Assembly (NCBI GenBank): GCA_002452215.1
Contig: DKCO01000033.1
Span: 1-52,523 of the forward strand
Direction: 5' to 3'
DNA from: Spirochaetales bacterium UBA6872
GTDB lineage: Bacteria; Spirochaetota; Spirochaetia; Sphaerochaetales; Sphaerochaetaceae
Length of the DNA: 52,523 bases
Both the position numbers and the translations under genes were made by a program. The notes beneath the pieces were generated by a model. The model ran no database searches. It had not been told where the DNA came from and worked only from the letters and a program-made list of their open reading frames with translations. Shown piece after piece: positions 34,883 to 43,610 of this stretch; the first letter of the stretch is position 1, and every line of letters starts with the position of its first letter.

Positions 34883-35827
34883 ATGACAGTACAATATGGT
34901 GAAATACAAGAATTGCTCAGAAGTCGAGCTGACATGCATGCAAGACTGAACTTAATGCCCTATGATGGTACGCCCGAAATCAAGGAACGTGGCGATGGAA
35001 AATATCTTTATGTAAGGAAACGCATAGAAGGAAAACAGACATCTACTTATGTAGGTTTATATACCGAAGAACTCTATAATCTGCTTTTGCGTAATGCCAG
35101 AGAAGCTCGTGAAATCAGGAAATCTCTTCGCAGCATTGAAAAGCAACTCGCTGCAACTGGCTATTCAGAGGATAGTCTTTCTGCTGATGTTATAAACAAC
35201 ATTGCATTTGCACGTGCTAACATGAAAATGAACATCTATGACCAGGCTGTTTTGGAGGGCGTTGCAACATCTTTTCCTCAGACAGAAGAGATCATAGAGA
35301 ACGGAAAAGTTTCCGGTATGACAGCTACCGATGTGCAGAAAATTTTGAATTTGAAGCACGCATGGGAGTTTATTTTGGACCGTGATGTAGTTGCCAGCCG
35401 TTCTGACTATTATATGCTTAGCCATATTGCAAGGCTTGTAAATGAAGGCTTTTTCGCAGAAGGCGGTCGAATCCGGGGTGTTCCAGTTACCATAGGTGGG
35501 TCCTCATATGTTCCACCATTGCCAAGCAAACTGGATGCGCAAGACAGAATACGAGAGATCGTTGAGAAGGATGACGATGCCATTAATATCGCCATCAGAC
35601 TTTGTCTTTATTGCATGAAAACCCAGATATTCCTTGATGGCAATAAGCGCGCCTCTGTTATATTTGCAAATCATTATCTTATTGCTCACAGCGGAGGTTT
35701 TTTAGTAATCCCCAAAAACAAAGTGCCAGAGTTCAAAAAGTTGCTTGTAAAGTATTACGAAGGCGAAGATATAGCTATCATTTCCAGATTCATGAAAGAA
35801 CACTGTTGGAAAACAATAGAGAACTAA
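34883..35827 (+). CDS. Fic-family protein with altered catalytic motif
   Basis: A 314-residue protein. The first 110 residues are basic and partly coiled (MHARLNLMPYDGTPEIKERG onward). The C-terminal half is Fic-like, with the core QIFLDGNKRASVIFANHYL. The usual HPFxDGNxR has its catalytic histidine replaced by glutamine while DGNKR is kept, so nucleotide binding may remain but AMP transfer is doubtful. ATG 34883 has GGAG eight bases upstream. It is a single-gene module bracketed by TTGGGGAACA repeats. It lies between a truncated and an intact copy of the reductase 3' end, as a selfish or toxin-like unit would. Confidence 0.75.
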   Translation: MTVQYGEIQELLRSRADMHARLNLMPYDGTPEIKERGDGKYLYVRKRIEGKQTSTYVGLYTEELYNLLLRNAREAREIRKSLRSIEKQLAATGYSEDSLSADVINNIAFARANMKMNIYDQAVLEGVATSFPQTEEIIENGKVSGMTATDVQKILNLKHAWEFILDRDVVASRSDYYMLSHIARLVNEGFFAEGGRIRGVPVTIGGSSYVPPLPSKLDAQDRIREIVEKDDDAINIAIRLCLYCMKTQIFLDGNKRASVIFANHYLIAHSGGFLVIPKNKVPEFKKLLVKYYEGEDIAIISRFMKEHCWKTIEN

Positions 35828-35836
35828 ACATCATCT

Positions 35837-35885
35837 ATATTGGGGAACAAATCTTGTTATAGACCGAGGATTCGTTCTCCAATAT
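35837..35885. other. long imperfect inverted repeat after the Fic gene
   Basis: A 17-base arm beginning ATATTGGGGAACAAATC faces GATTCGTTCTCCAATAT with 15 of 17 matches, across 15 bases. It lies between the stop of the Fic gene and the stop of the convergent reductase. It could be a bidirectional terminator or an element end; its left arm repeats the operator sequence found before the gene. Confidence 0.6.
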
Positions 35886-35900
35886 TATATCTGTTATTGA

Positions 35901-36785
35901 TTAGCTTTCGATTGTAATGCCAGAAAGCCTCTCATAGTACTTAGCAAGTGCACTGTGATCCTCTTTGTCGCATCCCATGACACGAAGAGCTTGCATCATC
36001 TCCATTACTTCTGCTGCGAGAGGAACTGGAGAAGAAACAGCATGAGCTGCATTGAGAGCATTCGTCAAATCCTTTATATGAAGCTCGATTCTGAATCCAG
36101 GCTTGAAATTTCTAGAAAGAACCATAGGAGCTTTAGCATTAAGCACTGTAGAACCTGCAAGTCCTCCCTTGATTGCTTCAAAGACTAGCTTCGGGTCAGC
36201 CCCAGCCTTCTTAGCAAATGCCAAAGCCTCGCTCATCGCAGCAATGTTGCAAGCAACAATAATCTGATTGGAAAGCTTTGCAATGTTGCCAGATCCGATC
36301 TCACCGACATAGACAACAGATGAAGCCATCTTCATCAAGATATCATAACAAGAATCAAAGAGATCCTTATCGCCACCAACCATGACTGATAAAGTGCCAT
36401 CAATAGCTTTTGGTTCTCCTCCCGAGACTGGAGCATCAAGCATTCTTATGCCCTTTTCCATAAGAGCAGATGCAATCTTTCTTGTCTCGACTGGATCGAT
36501 TGATGACATATCGATCAATACAAGGCCCTCCTTGGCTCCTTCGATAAGGCCATTCTCACCTAGAGCAACATCCTTGACCTCTGGGCTATTTGGAAGCATT
36601 GTGATCACAATATCGGTCAGAGATGCAACCTCTTTTGCATTCTTTGCAACTGTTGCACCTAGTTTCGCAAACTCATCAAGAGTCGAATTGCTATGTGTAT
36701 TAACAACCAAATCATAGCCAGCCTTAATCAAATTCTTTGCCATTGGCCTACCCATTATGCCAAGGCCGATAAATCCTATTCTCAT
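35901..36785 (-). CDS. garR: 2-hydroxy-3-oxopropionate (tartronate semialdehyde) reductase-like
   Basis: A 294-residue beta-hydroxyacid dehydrogenase. The N-terminal NAD(P) motif is IGFIGLGIMGRPMAKNL. The substrate motif is MLDAPVSGGEPKAIDGTLS. The catalytic lysine lies in GSGNIAKLSNQIIVACN. The downstream segment is FKPGFRIELHIKDL. The closest match by eye is GarR, which reduces tartronate semialdehyde to glycerate. AGGAGG precedes the ATG. It is nine bases after the aldolase gene, so one operon makes and reduces the aldehyde. Other 3-hydroxyisobutyrate dehydrogenase relatives remain possible. A truncated copy of its 3' end is at 34023-34706. Confidence 0.85.
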   Translation of the reverse strand: MRIGFIGLGIMGRPMAKNLIKAGYDLVVNTHSNSTLDEFAKLGATVAKNAKEVASLTDIVITMLPNSPEVKDVALGENGLIEGAKEGLVLIDMSSIDPVETRKIASALMEKGIRMLDAPVSGGEPKAIDGTLSVMVGGDKDLFDSCYDILMKMASSVVYVGEIGSGNIAKLSNQIIVACNIAAMSEALAFAKKAGADPKLVFEAIKGGLAGSTVLNAKAPMVLSRNFKPGFRIELHIKDLTNALNAAHAVSSPVPLAAEVMEMMQALRVMGCDKEDHSALAKYYERLSGITIES

Positions 36786-36794
36786 ATTATCCTC

Positions 36795-37694
36795 CTACTT
36801 TAGATACCCAGCGCTCTTAAGCTGGTTTTTCAAGTTTTCCATCTCGTGCTCAGGTGATTTCTTGTTAGGCAAGAATGGCAAACCAACATCATTGCCCATC
36901 AAATTTGCATAATCCTTAGTCGCAACCGGAAATGATGATTTGTCCATTTCAAGCCTTATAGGATTTAGCTTATATTGGGCTTCCAAAGAGCCTTTCAAGT
37001 CACCTTTCTCGAACTTATCATAAATAGAACATACAAGCCTTGGGAGGAAATTGGCTGTAGAACATACAGCGCCAACAGCCCCAACAGCGAGACCTGCGTA
37101 AATCAATGTATCCTTACCTGATAGGACCTTGAAATCAACATCCCTGTTTCTTCGTATAAACTCCTCTGTCTCTGTAAGGTTGCCAGAGCTGTCTTTCATC
37201 CCTACGATGTTGTCAACACTATGGGCAAGCCTTGAAACAAGATCCTGGCTCATTCCATATCCTGTTCGTCCTGGGTTATTGTACAAAAGCACTGGCAAAT
37301 CAGGGACTGATTTCGCAATTGCTTCAAAGTGATCAAATAGCTCAGCGTCTGTTGGTTTGATGAACATCGGTTGCAATATCGATATTCCATCTACAGAATA
37401 TTTCTTTGAAAGAGATGCAAGAGATATACATTTTTTTGTCCTTATGGCACCAATTCCCATATACACAGGTACTCTAGATGACACTTGGTCTGTTATTATG
37501 CCTAAAGCTGACTCAATCTCTTCGTCATCAAGCATATAAAACTCGCCGTTTGAACCAAACGCAAGAATGCCTGAAACACCATTATCGATTAAAAAGTCTA
37601 CTTGTCGCCTTAATCCCTTTTCATCAATTTTCTCTTTGCTGTCTATAACTGTAACGATTGGGACTACAATCCCTTTTATAAATGACGTATCCAT
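36795..37694 (-). CDS. DHDPS/NAL-family aldolase (sugar-acid catabolism)
   Basis: A 299-residue TIM-barrel class I aldolase of the dihydrodipicolinate synthase family. The N-terminus GIVVPIVTVIDSK leads to GILAFGSNGEFYML. The tyrosine is in VLLYNNPGRTGYG, and the Schiff-base lysine is in IVGMKDSSGN. Together with the tartronate-semialdehyde-reductase-like gene it probably cleaves a keto-deoxy sugar acid into pyruvate and a small aldehyde. It is first in the operon, with AAGGA before the ATG and a good promoter at 37712-37740. An IclR regulator gene lies directly upstream. The precise substrate is not determined. Confidence 0.85.
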   Translation of the reverse strand: MDTSFIKGIVVPIVTVIDSKEKIDEKGLRRQVDFLIDNGVSGILAFGSNGEFYMLDDEEIESALGIITDQVSSRVPVYMGIGAIRTKKCISLASLSKKYSVDGISILQPMFIKPTDAELFDHFEAIAKSVPDLPVLLYNNPGRTGYGMSQDLVSRLAHSVDNIVGMKDSSGNLTETEEFIRRNRDVDFKVLSGKDTLIYAGLAVGAVGAVCSTANFLPRLVCSIYDKFEKGDLKGSLEAQYKLNPIRLEMDKSSFPVATKDYANLMGNDVGLPFLPNKKSPEHEMENLKNQLKSAGYLK

Positions 37695-37711
37695 ATTAAT
37701 CCTTTTTGCTT

Positions 37712-37740
37712 AGTTTAAAATTAAGCATAAGATGCGTCAA
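37712..37740 (-). promoter_or_regulatory. promoter of the aldolase-reductase operon
   Basis: On the minus strand TTGACG (37735-37740) and TAAACT (37712-37717) are separated by exactly 17 bases, and the ATG follows at 37694. This is a good sigma70-type match. Confidence 0.65.
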
Positions 37741-37775
37741 CATTTATTTGATTTTTAAACACATATTTAATATAA

Positions 37776-37801
37776 AATATAAAATGTTTTGATTTTATAT
37801 T
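37776..37801. promoter_or_regulatory. A/T-rich inverted repeat upstream of the aldolase promoter
   Basis: AATATAAAAT and ATTTTATATT are perfect 10-base complements around GTTTTG. They overlap the last codons of the IclR gene and lie just upstream of the aldolase promoter. This fits an IclR-type operator; an AT-rich transcription end is the alternative. Confidence 0.45.
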
Positions 37802-38571
37802 GTGTTATATCCCAACAAGGAGCTTACTCTCATGGCTGTCTCTTTCAGCTTTGGAATACAACCCTCGATTTCATCAGCACTCATATTTTGTGTCAAAGCA
37901 CTGACTGATATTGCTGCAACAATCTCTGACTTGGAGTTCATAATCGGAACCGCTGAGCAATTGTCATCAAGAACAAATTCATTTCTGTCCCTACCTACTT
38001 GCTCTTTTCGTGTCTTATCGAGCTCGATTAGGAGAGCGTCGATATCTGTGATAGTATCAGGCGTAAATCGCTTAAGGCCAGTACGCTCAGCTAAAGCTCT
38101 TATCTCATTTTCGGTCAAAGTGCATGTCAAAACCTTTCCAAGACCAGTAGAGTGGAATGGAATCTTCTTGCCAGGTGTAAAATATGTTCGAGGAAGGGAT
38201 TGTCCATCTATTCTGTCTATGATCAGAATATCATCACCCTCTTTGATTCCCATGTTAACATTCGCTTTAGGATATTGGTGCCATAGAAGCTCCAAGTAAG
38301 GCATAGTGATCATCCGAAGCCTATGCGATTGCAATGCTGTCGTTGACAGTTTCAAATTCTTCATCGAGAGAGTATAAAGTCCTGTCTCGCTGTTTTTGTC
38401 CATATAGCCACAAGCTTGTATAGTCGAAAGAAGCCTAAATGCCATATTAGTATTCACGTCCAAGTCCTGGCATACATCCGAAATCGAAATAGGACCATTC
38501 TTCTTAGCACACAAATCAAGAATTTGAAAACATCGCTCTGCAGCTTTTATGCTATATTTGTCATTATCCAT
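37795..38571 (-). CDS. IclR-family transcriptional regulator
   Basis: A 258-residue IclR regulator. The N-terminal winged helix has SIKAAERCFQILDLC, DVCQDLDVNTNMAFRLLSTI and YMDKNSETGLYTLS. The C-terminal effector domain has GLGKVLTCTLTENE and AISVSALTQNMS. ATG 38571 has AAAGG seven bases upstream. It lies just upstream of the aldolase-reductase operon on the same strand and very probably controls it in response to a sugar acid. TATCAAAAT occurs twice around its own start (near 38585 and 38615), possible autoregulatory sites. Confidence 0.87.
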   Translation of the reverse strand: MDNDKYSIKAAERCFQILDLCAKKNGPISISDVCQDLDVNTNMAFRLLSTIQACGYMDKNSETGLYTLSMKNLKLSTTALQSHRLRMITMPYLELLWHQYPKANVNMGIKEGDDILIIDRIDGQSLPRTYFTPGKKIPFHSTGLGKVLTCTLTENEIRALAERTGLKRFTPDTITDIDALLIELDKTRKEQVGRDRNEFVLDDNCSAVPIMNSKSEIVAAISVSALTQNMSADEIEGCIPKLKETAMRVSSLLGYNTI

Positions 38572-38657
38572 GTAAAAACCTTTTATCAAAATATGTTATA
38601 AAACTATCTTACCATATCAAAATGCAATCAAACAACTTTATAACCCACAACAGCTAG

Positions 38658-39569
38658 CTATTCATCGTCTGATGATACTACCTTTGTTATTGGAGTAAAT
38701 CCTCTACCTAAAACTTCATAAGCCTCGTTTACAAAGACAAATGCTGTTGGATCCTCCTCATGTATTATGTTTACGAGCTTCTGGAACTGATGGTTTGGTA
38801 CAACAACAAGAAGCATCTCTCTCATCTTTGCTGTGTACATGCCAGTTCCTTCAAATATCGTTCCAGAGTGTCCAAGCTCTGCTATTACACGTCTCGATAT
38901 CTCGATTGTTCGATAATCAGATATTATATACACAGCTTTAGCCATCTTCGTTCCAAACCCTGTAAGAACAAAGTTCACCATCTGTGCCGAAACAAACATT
39001 GCAATGATTGCAAACAACATCGGCTGAAGCCCTAAGAAAATTCCAGAGAGTGTAACTACGATTGCATTGAACACAAACTGAACGGAACCTATGTTTATAG
39101 GAGTATAGTGCGATATTACTTGTGCAATTATATCTGTTCCTCCAGTATTGCACCCAGATTTCATCGTAATGCCGATTCCACCACCCAATAGCACACCACC
39201 GAAAATTGCCGAAAGAAGAACATTTACAGTATCTTGTGTATTTAGAAATCCACTGTAGTTCGTCAAGTTGCCCAAGACAGAGACCCAAAGAGAAAGAAGA
39301 GTCGATCCAATTAGAGTTCTGATGCCATATTTGAATCCGAACACTTTCATGCCAAAGAATATCAAAGGCACATTTATGCACATCATAACAATACCTTGGT
39401 CGAACCCAAACAAATAGAAGAATATCGTTCCAATACCAGTTGCTCCGCCACCAGTGATTTTTGCTGGAGTATAAAAAAGCGCAATTCCGCAAGCAGCGAC
39501 AAATGGGCCGATTATAAGGAATATAAGTTCCGAAACTTTATGGAAAAGCAATAAAGATTTATGTTTCAT
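38658..39569 (-). CDS. YitT-family membrane protein (DUF161/DUF2179)
   Basis: A 303-residue protein with about five to six N-terminal membrane segments that contain GGGATGIGTIFFYLFGFDQG and the repeated GGVLLGGGIGITMKSGCNTG, each typical of the YitT family. The C-terminal cytoplasmic DUF2179 domain runs from about residue 215 (AVYIISDYRTIEISRRVI) to the end. The function is unknown; such proteins are common in Firmicutes, spirochaetes and Bacteroidetes. It lies downstream of the ftsK gene in the same direction, after a hairpin. Confidence 0.86.
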   Translation of the reverse strand: MKHKSLLLFHKVSELIFLIIGPFVAACGIALFYTPAKITGGGATGIGTIFFYLFGFDQGIVMMCINVPLIFFGMKVFGFKYGIRTLIGSTLLSLWVSVLGNLTNYSGFLNTQDTVNVLLSAIFGGVLLGGGIGITMKSGCNTGGTDIIAQVISHYTPINIGSVQFVFNAIVVTLSGIFLGLQPMLFAIIAMFVSAQMVNFVLTGFGTKMAKAVYIISDYRTIEISRRVIAELGHSGTIFEGTGMYTAKMREMLLVVVPNHQFQKLVNIIHEEDPTAFVFVNEAYEVLGRGFTPITKVVSSDDE

Positions 39570-39589
39570 AACTGTACAAGCATATAATC

Positions 39590-39612
39590 AAGGGTGAATT
39601 ATTTCCACCCTT
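39590..39612 (-). terminator. hairpin after ftsK
   Basis: AAGGGTG and CACCCTT are a perfect seven-pair stem with a nine-base loop, between the ftsK stop (39649) and the YitT start (39569). The T tract is weak, so termination may be partial. Confidence 0.45.
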
Positions 39613-39648
39613 TCATCCATTATATCGCCGATAATGACTATAATAGTC

Positions 39649-42600
39649 TTATTCGAATTTCAATATCTCTCTTGGCTTGGAGCCATTTGCAGGACCGACT
39701 ATGCCTCTTTCCTCCATCATCTCTATAAGACGTGCCGCTCTGTTGTAACCTATTTTCATTCGTCTTTGAAGATATGATGCAGAAGCTGATTTCTTCTCAT
39801 ATACTATCTGCTTGGCTGTCTCAAGAAGCACTTCATCGGAATTCTCATCTCCTATCGGGCCATCTGAGAACTCATCATCAGAGCGCTTGTCATCTGGCTC
39901 TTCGAAGATTGCATCATCAAGATAGTCAGGCTCTCCACCATTTTCCTTTGCAAAGCTAACAATCGAATCAACCTCGCTATCGGAGAGGAATGCACCCTGT
40001 ATTCTTGTAAGTCCCATTTGAGAAGGATTGAGAAGTAGCATATCGCCTTTGCCAAGAAGGTTCTCAGCCCCGCCCTCATCCAGAATGACTCTTGAGTTGA
40101 TGGATGAAGAGACAGCAAACGCAATTCTTGCTGGCAAGTTTGACTTAATAGTTCCAGTTATAACATCCGAAGATGGCCTTTGAGTTGCAAGAATCAAATG
40201 TATTCCAGCGGCTCTTGCTTTTGCAGCTAGACGCGAAATCTGGTTTTCGATATCTTTTCCAACTACAGTCATCATATCAGCAAACTCATCCATAATCAAA
40301 ACTATATAAGGCATTCTCTCTGCAGCAATATGCTCATCTTTCAATTTCTGGTTATAGCCTTCGATGTTTCTCACTCCCACATTCGATAGCATCGAGTAGC
40401 GCCTCTCCATCTCCTCAACAAGGAAATTGAGCATCTTAACAACTTTCTTTGCATCTGTAATAACTGGAGTAAGAAGATGTGGAATACCATTGTAAAGCGA
40501 TAGCTCAACAACCTTTGGATCAACTAGGATAAGACGCACATCAGCAGGGCCTTTCTGGTAGATTAGCGTGTTGATGAATGCATTTATGCAAACAGATTTT
40601 CCAGATCCAGTTGTTCCCGCAATAATCATATGAGGCATCTTTGCAACGTCTATTACAATAGGCTCTCCTGTTATTGTCTTTCCGAGAATCATAGGAACTT
40701 TGAGATCCATATATTTTGCATTTGCTCTGAGTGCATAGATCATATCCTTGAATCCGACCATGCTTTTTTTAGCATTTGGCACTTCGATTCCGACGGCTTT
40801 CTTTCCTGGAACAGGTGCTAGGATTCTTACATTCTTGCCTCCGAGAGCGTAGTTAAGATCATTCTCCCTAGACGTTACTCTATTGATTGATGTACCGCTA
40901 TCGAGAGTAAGCTCATACATAGTAACAGTTGGGCCTTTTATTATATTGCTCAATTGCACAACTATTCTTTGCTCGGCATAAGCTTGAACAATCGCATCAC
41001 CCATCATTTGAGTGTATTCATCTATTTCAGATGAAATACCAGGATAGTCCTTGAGAAGAGAAACAGGAGGTGCTGTATATAGCCTTCTTTCTCTCTTCAT
41101 TATTGCGCTGTAGCCTGCATTGTTGGAGACAAGACCCCCGATTCCAACCGATAGATCCAATGATTCTGTTTGCTCAGGAATGTCATCATTTGCTGCCTTA
41201 TCATTGTAATTGGGCTCATCCTCAACTTTTGGTTTCGGCATATTGAAAGATATAGTTGGCTTTATATCTTCAACAGGCATGCTTTGCTTTGCCATCTGGC
41301 TTATTGGTGCTGGCGTCTCTTGGCTAAAAGAAGTAGCTGTTTTTGTCTTCTCTCCAAAGATCCTTGGCTCATTGTTTGTCGAAAGAGGCTTCTCTTTATA
41401 AGCATTGTACTCTTCCTTTTCAATGCTCTTTACACCTGTAGTTGGTGTTGATTCAATCTCTGGCTCGAAAGCTCTTGATGGATAATGGCTTACGCTATTT
41501 AGCCCAGAATCAGACTTCAACGCCTCGAACATCTTGTATCTTGGATGCTCTGGCGACAGCGTTGAAGGAGCAATCTTTTCCTTCTCTTCCTTTCTATTTT
41601 CCTTTATATCGTTTTCGTCTATAACAGGTGCTTGCTGAAGAGACTCAAACATCTTGTACCTTGGATGAGATGGAGGCAAATTCGATGGGGCAATAGAGCC
41701 GGATGATGGCATATTATCAACGCTCTTGTCCTCCAAAACCTTCTTTGGTGCACTATCGCTTCTTTTGTCCTCGAGTTTTGTCCCATTCATCATCTCAAGC
41801 GTCGCTTCAAGCATGCCACCAGAGTTGAATCTCTTTCTCTTCAAGTCGAACTTAGGTCTATCAAGTTCTGCTGTTTTACGCTCCTCAAGCACATTTCTTA
41901 CAGGCTCTTCACGCTTTGCATAATTATTGAAATCGTCATGGGGTGCCACAGCATCTGCCTTTTCTTTCGACTTTTCTCCATCGAAGTTTGGGAAACCATC
42001 TATATCTGGAAGATCTGGAAATTCAATTGGATTGTTCGGATTAGGAGGGCCTTGAGGAATCTCGTAAGAACTTTCTATAACATCCTCTTCTCTCTTCTTC
42101 TCTTTCTCAAGTTTCTTTTTCTCTTTGAGCTTCTTCTTCTCTTCCTTTCGACTCAAAGCATCTTTCTTATCATTTTCCAAAGCTTCAAGATATGCTTTTC
42201 TATCAGCTTCCTTTCTTGCTTTTCTATCCTCTTTTTGTTCAACAAATTCCTTTTTTCTTTCCTCTATCTCTCTTGTTTTTTCGTACTCTTTATCTTCTTT
42301 CTCTCTTTTCTTAGCTTCCTTTCGAAGTTCCTTTCTTTCCGCTTTTTCCCTTGTCTTCTCAAGCTTTGCTGCCTCTTTTTTCGCTTTTTTCTCATCCAGA
42401 AGAGCATTCTTGTCAACTCTTGCTTTCTCTTTTTGTGCAAGAACATCTTCCTCTGATACAAGAACTCCTTCATTTTCAAGTTTCTTTCTTATAAGCTCTT
42501 TCTTCTTTCTCCATCTGGAGTCAAGCCTTGATGTCGCAATGAGCAAGACAGATGTCAAAGCTATCTCTACGACAATAAGGATAAAGAAGAGTATAGAGTT

Positions 42601-42966
42601 CCTTTCTACATCATTTTTCAGAGTCGCAAATAGAAATTCTGGAACGAATGTGCCATATGCAAGACGAGCAAACATTGCAACAGTTATGTAGATTCCAACA
42701 AGGAAAAATGGCAAGAACATCGAAAATGGCTTTCTTTTCCTGAATGCAAAGACAACTATTGAAATCAGGAGTAGCAATACTCCAAATGAAACAATACCAT
42801 ACTCTCCCGGATAAATAGAGACATATGGAGACAGAAGAGAGAGGACATTCGATACATATGGAACATCCATCACATTAAGTCCATCCAAGATTCCAGCAGT
42901 AATCAAAAAAAGAGACAGCACCAGAAAAACTATTGCAATTGCAAGGGAAGCTATGCCCTTCTTCAT
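39649..42966 (-). CDS. ftsK: DNA translocase FtsK/SpoIIIE
   Basis: A 1105-residue septal DNA pump. Four hydrophobic segments occupy about residues 5-150. A very charged stretch rich in Lys/Glu follows (about 155-310, long coiled coil), then a Pro/Ser/Glu-rich linker. The RecA-like motor has Walker A IIAGTTGSGKSVCIN near residue 785, Walker B IVLIMDEFADMM, and ATQRPSSDVITGTIKSNLPA. The C-terminal gamma winged helix (SASYLQRRMKIGYNRAARL) should read the polar DNA signals that direct it to dif. It ends the mnmG-rsmG-ftsK run, and its ATG overlaps the rsmG stop (ATGA) with GGAGG upstream. Length and domains are normal for a Gram-negative FtsK. Confidence 0.95.
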   Translation of the reverse strand: MKKGIASLAIAIVFLVLSLFLITAGILDGLNVMDVPYVSNVLSLLSPYVSIYPGEYGIVSFGVLLLLISIVVFAFRKRKPFSMFLPFFLVGIYITVAMFARLAYGTFVPEFLFATLKNDVERNSILFFILIVVEIALTSVLLIATSRLDSRWRKKKELIRKKLENEGVLVSEEDVLAQKEKARVDKNALLDEKKAKKEAAKLEKTREKAERKELRKEAKKREKEDKEYEKTREIEERKKEFVEQKEDRKARKEADRKAYLEALENDKKDALSRKEEKKKLKEKKKLEKEKKREEDVIESSYEIPQGPPNPNNPIEFPDLPDIDGFPNFDGEKSKEKADAVAPHDDFNNYAKREEPVRNVLEERKTAELDRPKFDLKRKRFNSGGMLEATLEMMNGTKLEDKRSDSAPKKVLEDKSVDNMPSSGSIAPSNLPPSHPRYKMFESLQQAPVIDENDIKENRKEEKEKIAPSTLSPEHPRYKMFEALKSDSGLNSVSHYPSRAFEPEIESTPTTGVKSIEKEEYNAYKEKPLSTNNEPRIFGEKTKTATSFSQETPAPISQMAKQSMPVEDIKPTISFNMPKPKVEDEPNYNDKAANDDIPEQTESLDLSVGIGGLVSNNAGYSAIMKRERRLYTAPPVSLLKDYPGISSEIDEYTQMMGDAIVQAYAEQRIVVQLSNIIKGPTVTMYELTLDSGTSINRVTSRENDLNYALGGKNVRILAPVPGKKAVGIEVPNAKKSMVGFKDMIYALRANAKYMDLKVPMILGKTITGEPIVIDVAKMPHMIIAGTTGSGKSVCINAFINTLIYQKGPADVRLILVDPKVVELSLYNGIPHLLTPVITDAKKVVKMLNFLVEEMERRYSMLSNVGVRNIEGYNQKLKDEHIAAERMPYIVLIMDEFADMMTVVGKDIENQISRLAAKARAAGIHLILATQRPSSDVITGTIKSNLPARIAFAVSSSINSRVILDEGGAENLLGKGDMLLLNPSQMGLTRIQGAFLSDSEVDSIVSFAKENGGEPDYLDDAIFEEPDDKRSDDEFSDGPIGDENSDEVLLETAKQIVYEKKSASASYLQRRMKIGYNRAARLIEMMEERGIVGPANGSKPREILKFE

Positions 42967-43610
42967 TTTTTCCTCCACCCAGAAAGAACACACATTACGC
43001 GTTCTTGCTCCAAATAAGGCACATCGAGATCGATGACCTTCGCATCGAACAAAAAGCCCGACACGTCAAGATCGGATAGCTCTTTTTCGACACTCTTTCT
43101 AAGCCCCTTGTACATCAAAGCTACACCTGATGGGCCAAGAAGCTTAACACTATCTTTTGCGATATCAGAAAGCGGGTGGAAAGCGCGGCAGGTCAATGCG
43201 CTGTATCTCTCTTTGATATCTTTTATATCTTTGTCTTCAATTCTCACATTAGACAGAGCAAGTTTTGCAACAACCCCACGCAAAAACCCTACTCTTCTTT
43301 GCATTCTCTCAACAAGCACAAAGCTCCTATCTGGGAAGAGGATTGCAAGCACAATCCCAGGCAAGCCAGAGCCAGAGCCAAGATCTGCAATCGAATCACC
43401 AGGCCTCGTATACTCTTTGAAGCACATGTAGCCAGATGCTGAATCAAGTATGTGACGAATTGTTATTCCATTTTCATCCTTATCGCCTATAAGTTTCAAG
43501 CTCGGATTGAAAAAAAGAAGCTCCTTGATGTAAATCTCAAGCTTCTCTGCTTTCTCCTTATAATCCGAAACACCTATCCTCTTCAAGCCTTCAAGGAGAA
43601 TTTCGTTCAT
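42963..43610 (-). CDS. rsmG: 16S rRNA (guanine-527-N7) methyltransferase RsmG
   Basis: A 215-residue RsmG/GidB. The SAM-binding core is DLGSGSGLPGIVLAILFP, preceded by ITIRHILDSASGYM. The segment LTCRAFHPLSDI carries the conserved RAF motif. It methylates N7 of G527 in the 530 loop of 16S rRNA. Its start overlaps the mnmG stop by four bases and its stop overlaps the ftsK start by four bases, so the three genes are translationally linked. The mnmG-rsmG order is the widespread one. Confidence 0.94.
   Translation of the reverse strand: MNEILLEGLKRIGVSDYKEKAEKLEIYIKELLFFNPSLKLIGDKDENGITIRHILDSASGYMCFKEYTRPGDSIADLGSGSGLPGIVLAILFPDRSFVLVERMQRRVGFLRGVVAKLALSNVRIEDKDIKDIKERYSALTCRAFHPLSDIAKDSVKLLGPSGVALMYKGLRKSVEKELSDLDVSGFLFDAKVIDLDVPYLEQERVMCVLSGWRKK

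Noticed and set aside
41938..42691. Plus-strand phenylalanine/serine-rich frames over ftsK
   Set aside because: They are antisense shadows of the Lys/Glu-rich FtsK linker (AAG/GAA codons read as CTT/TTC).
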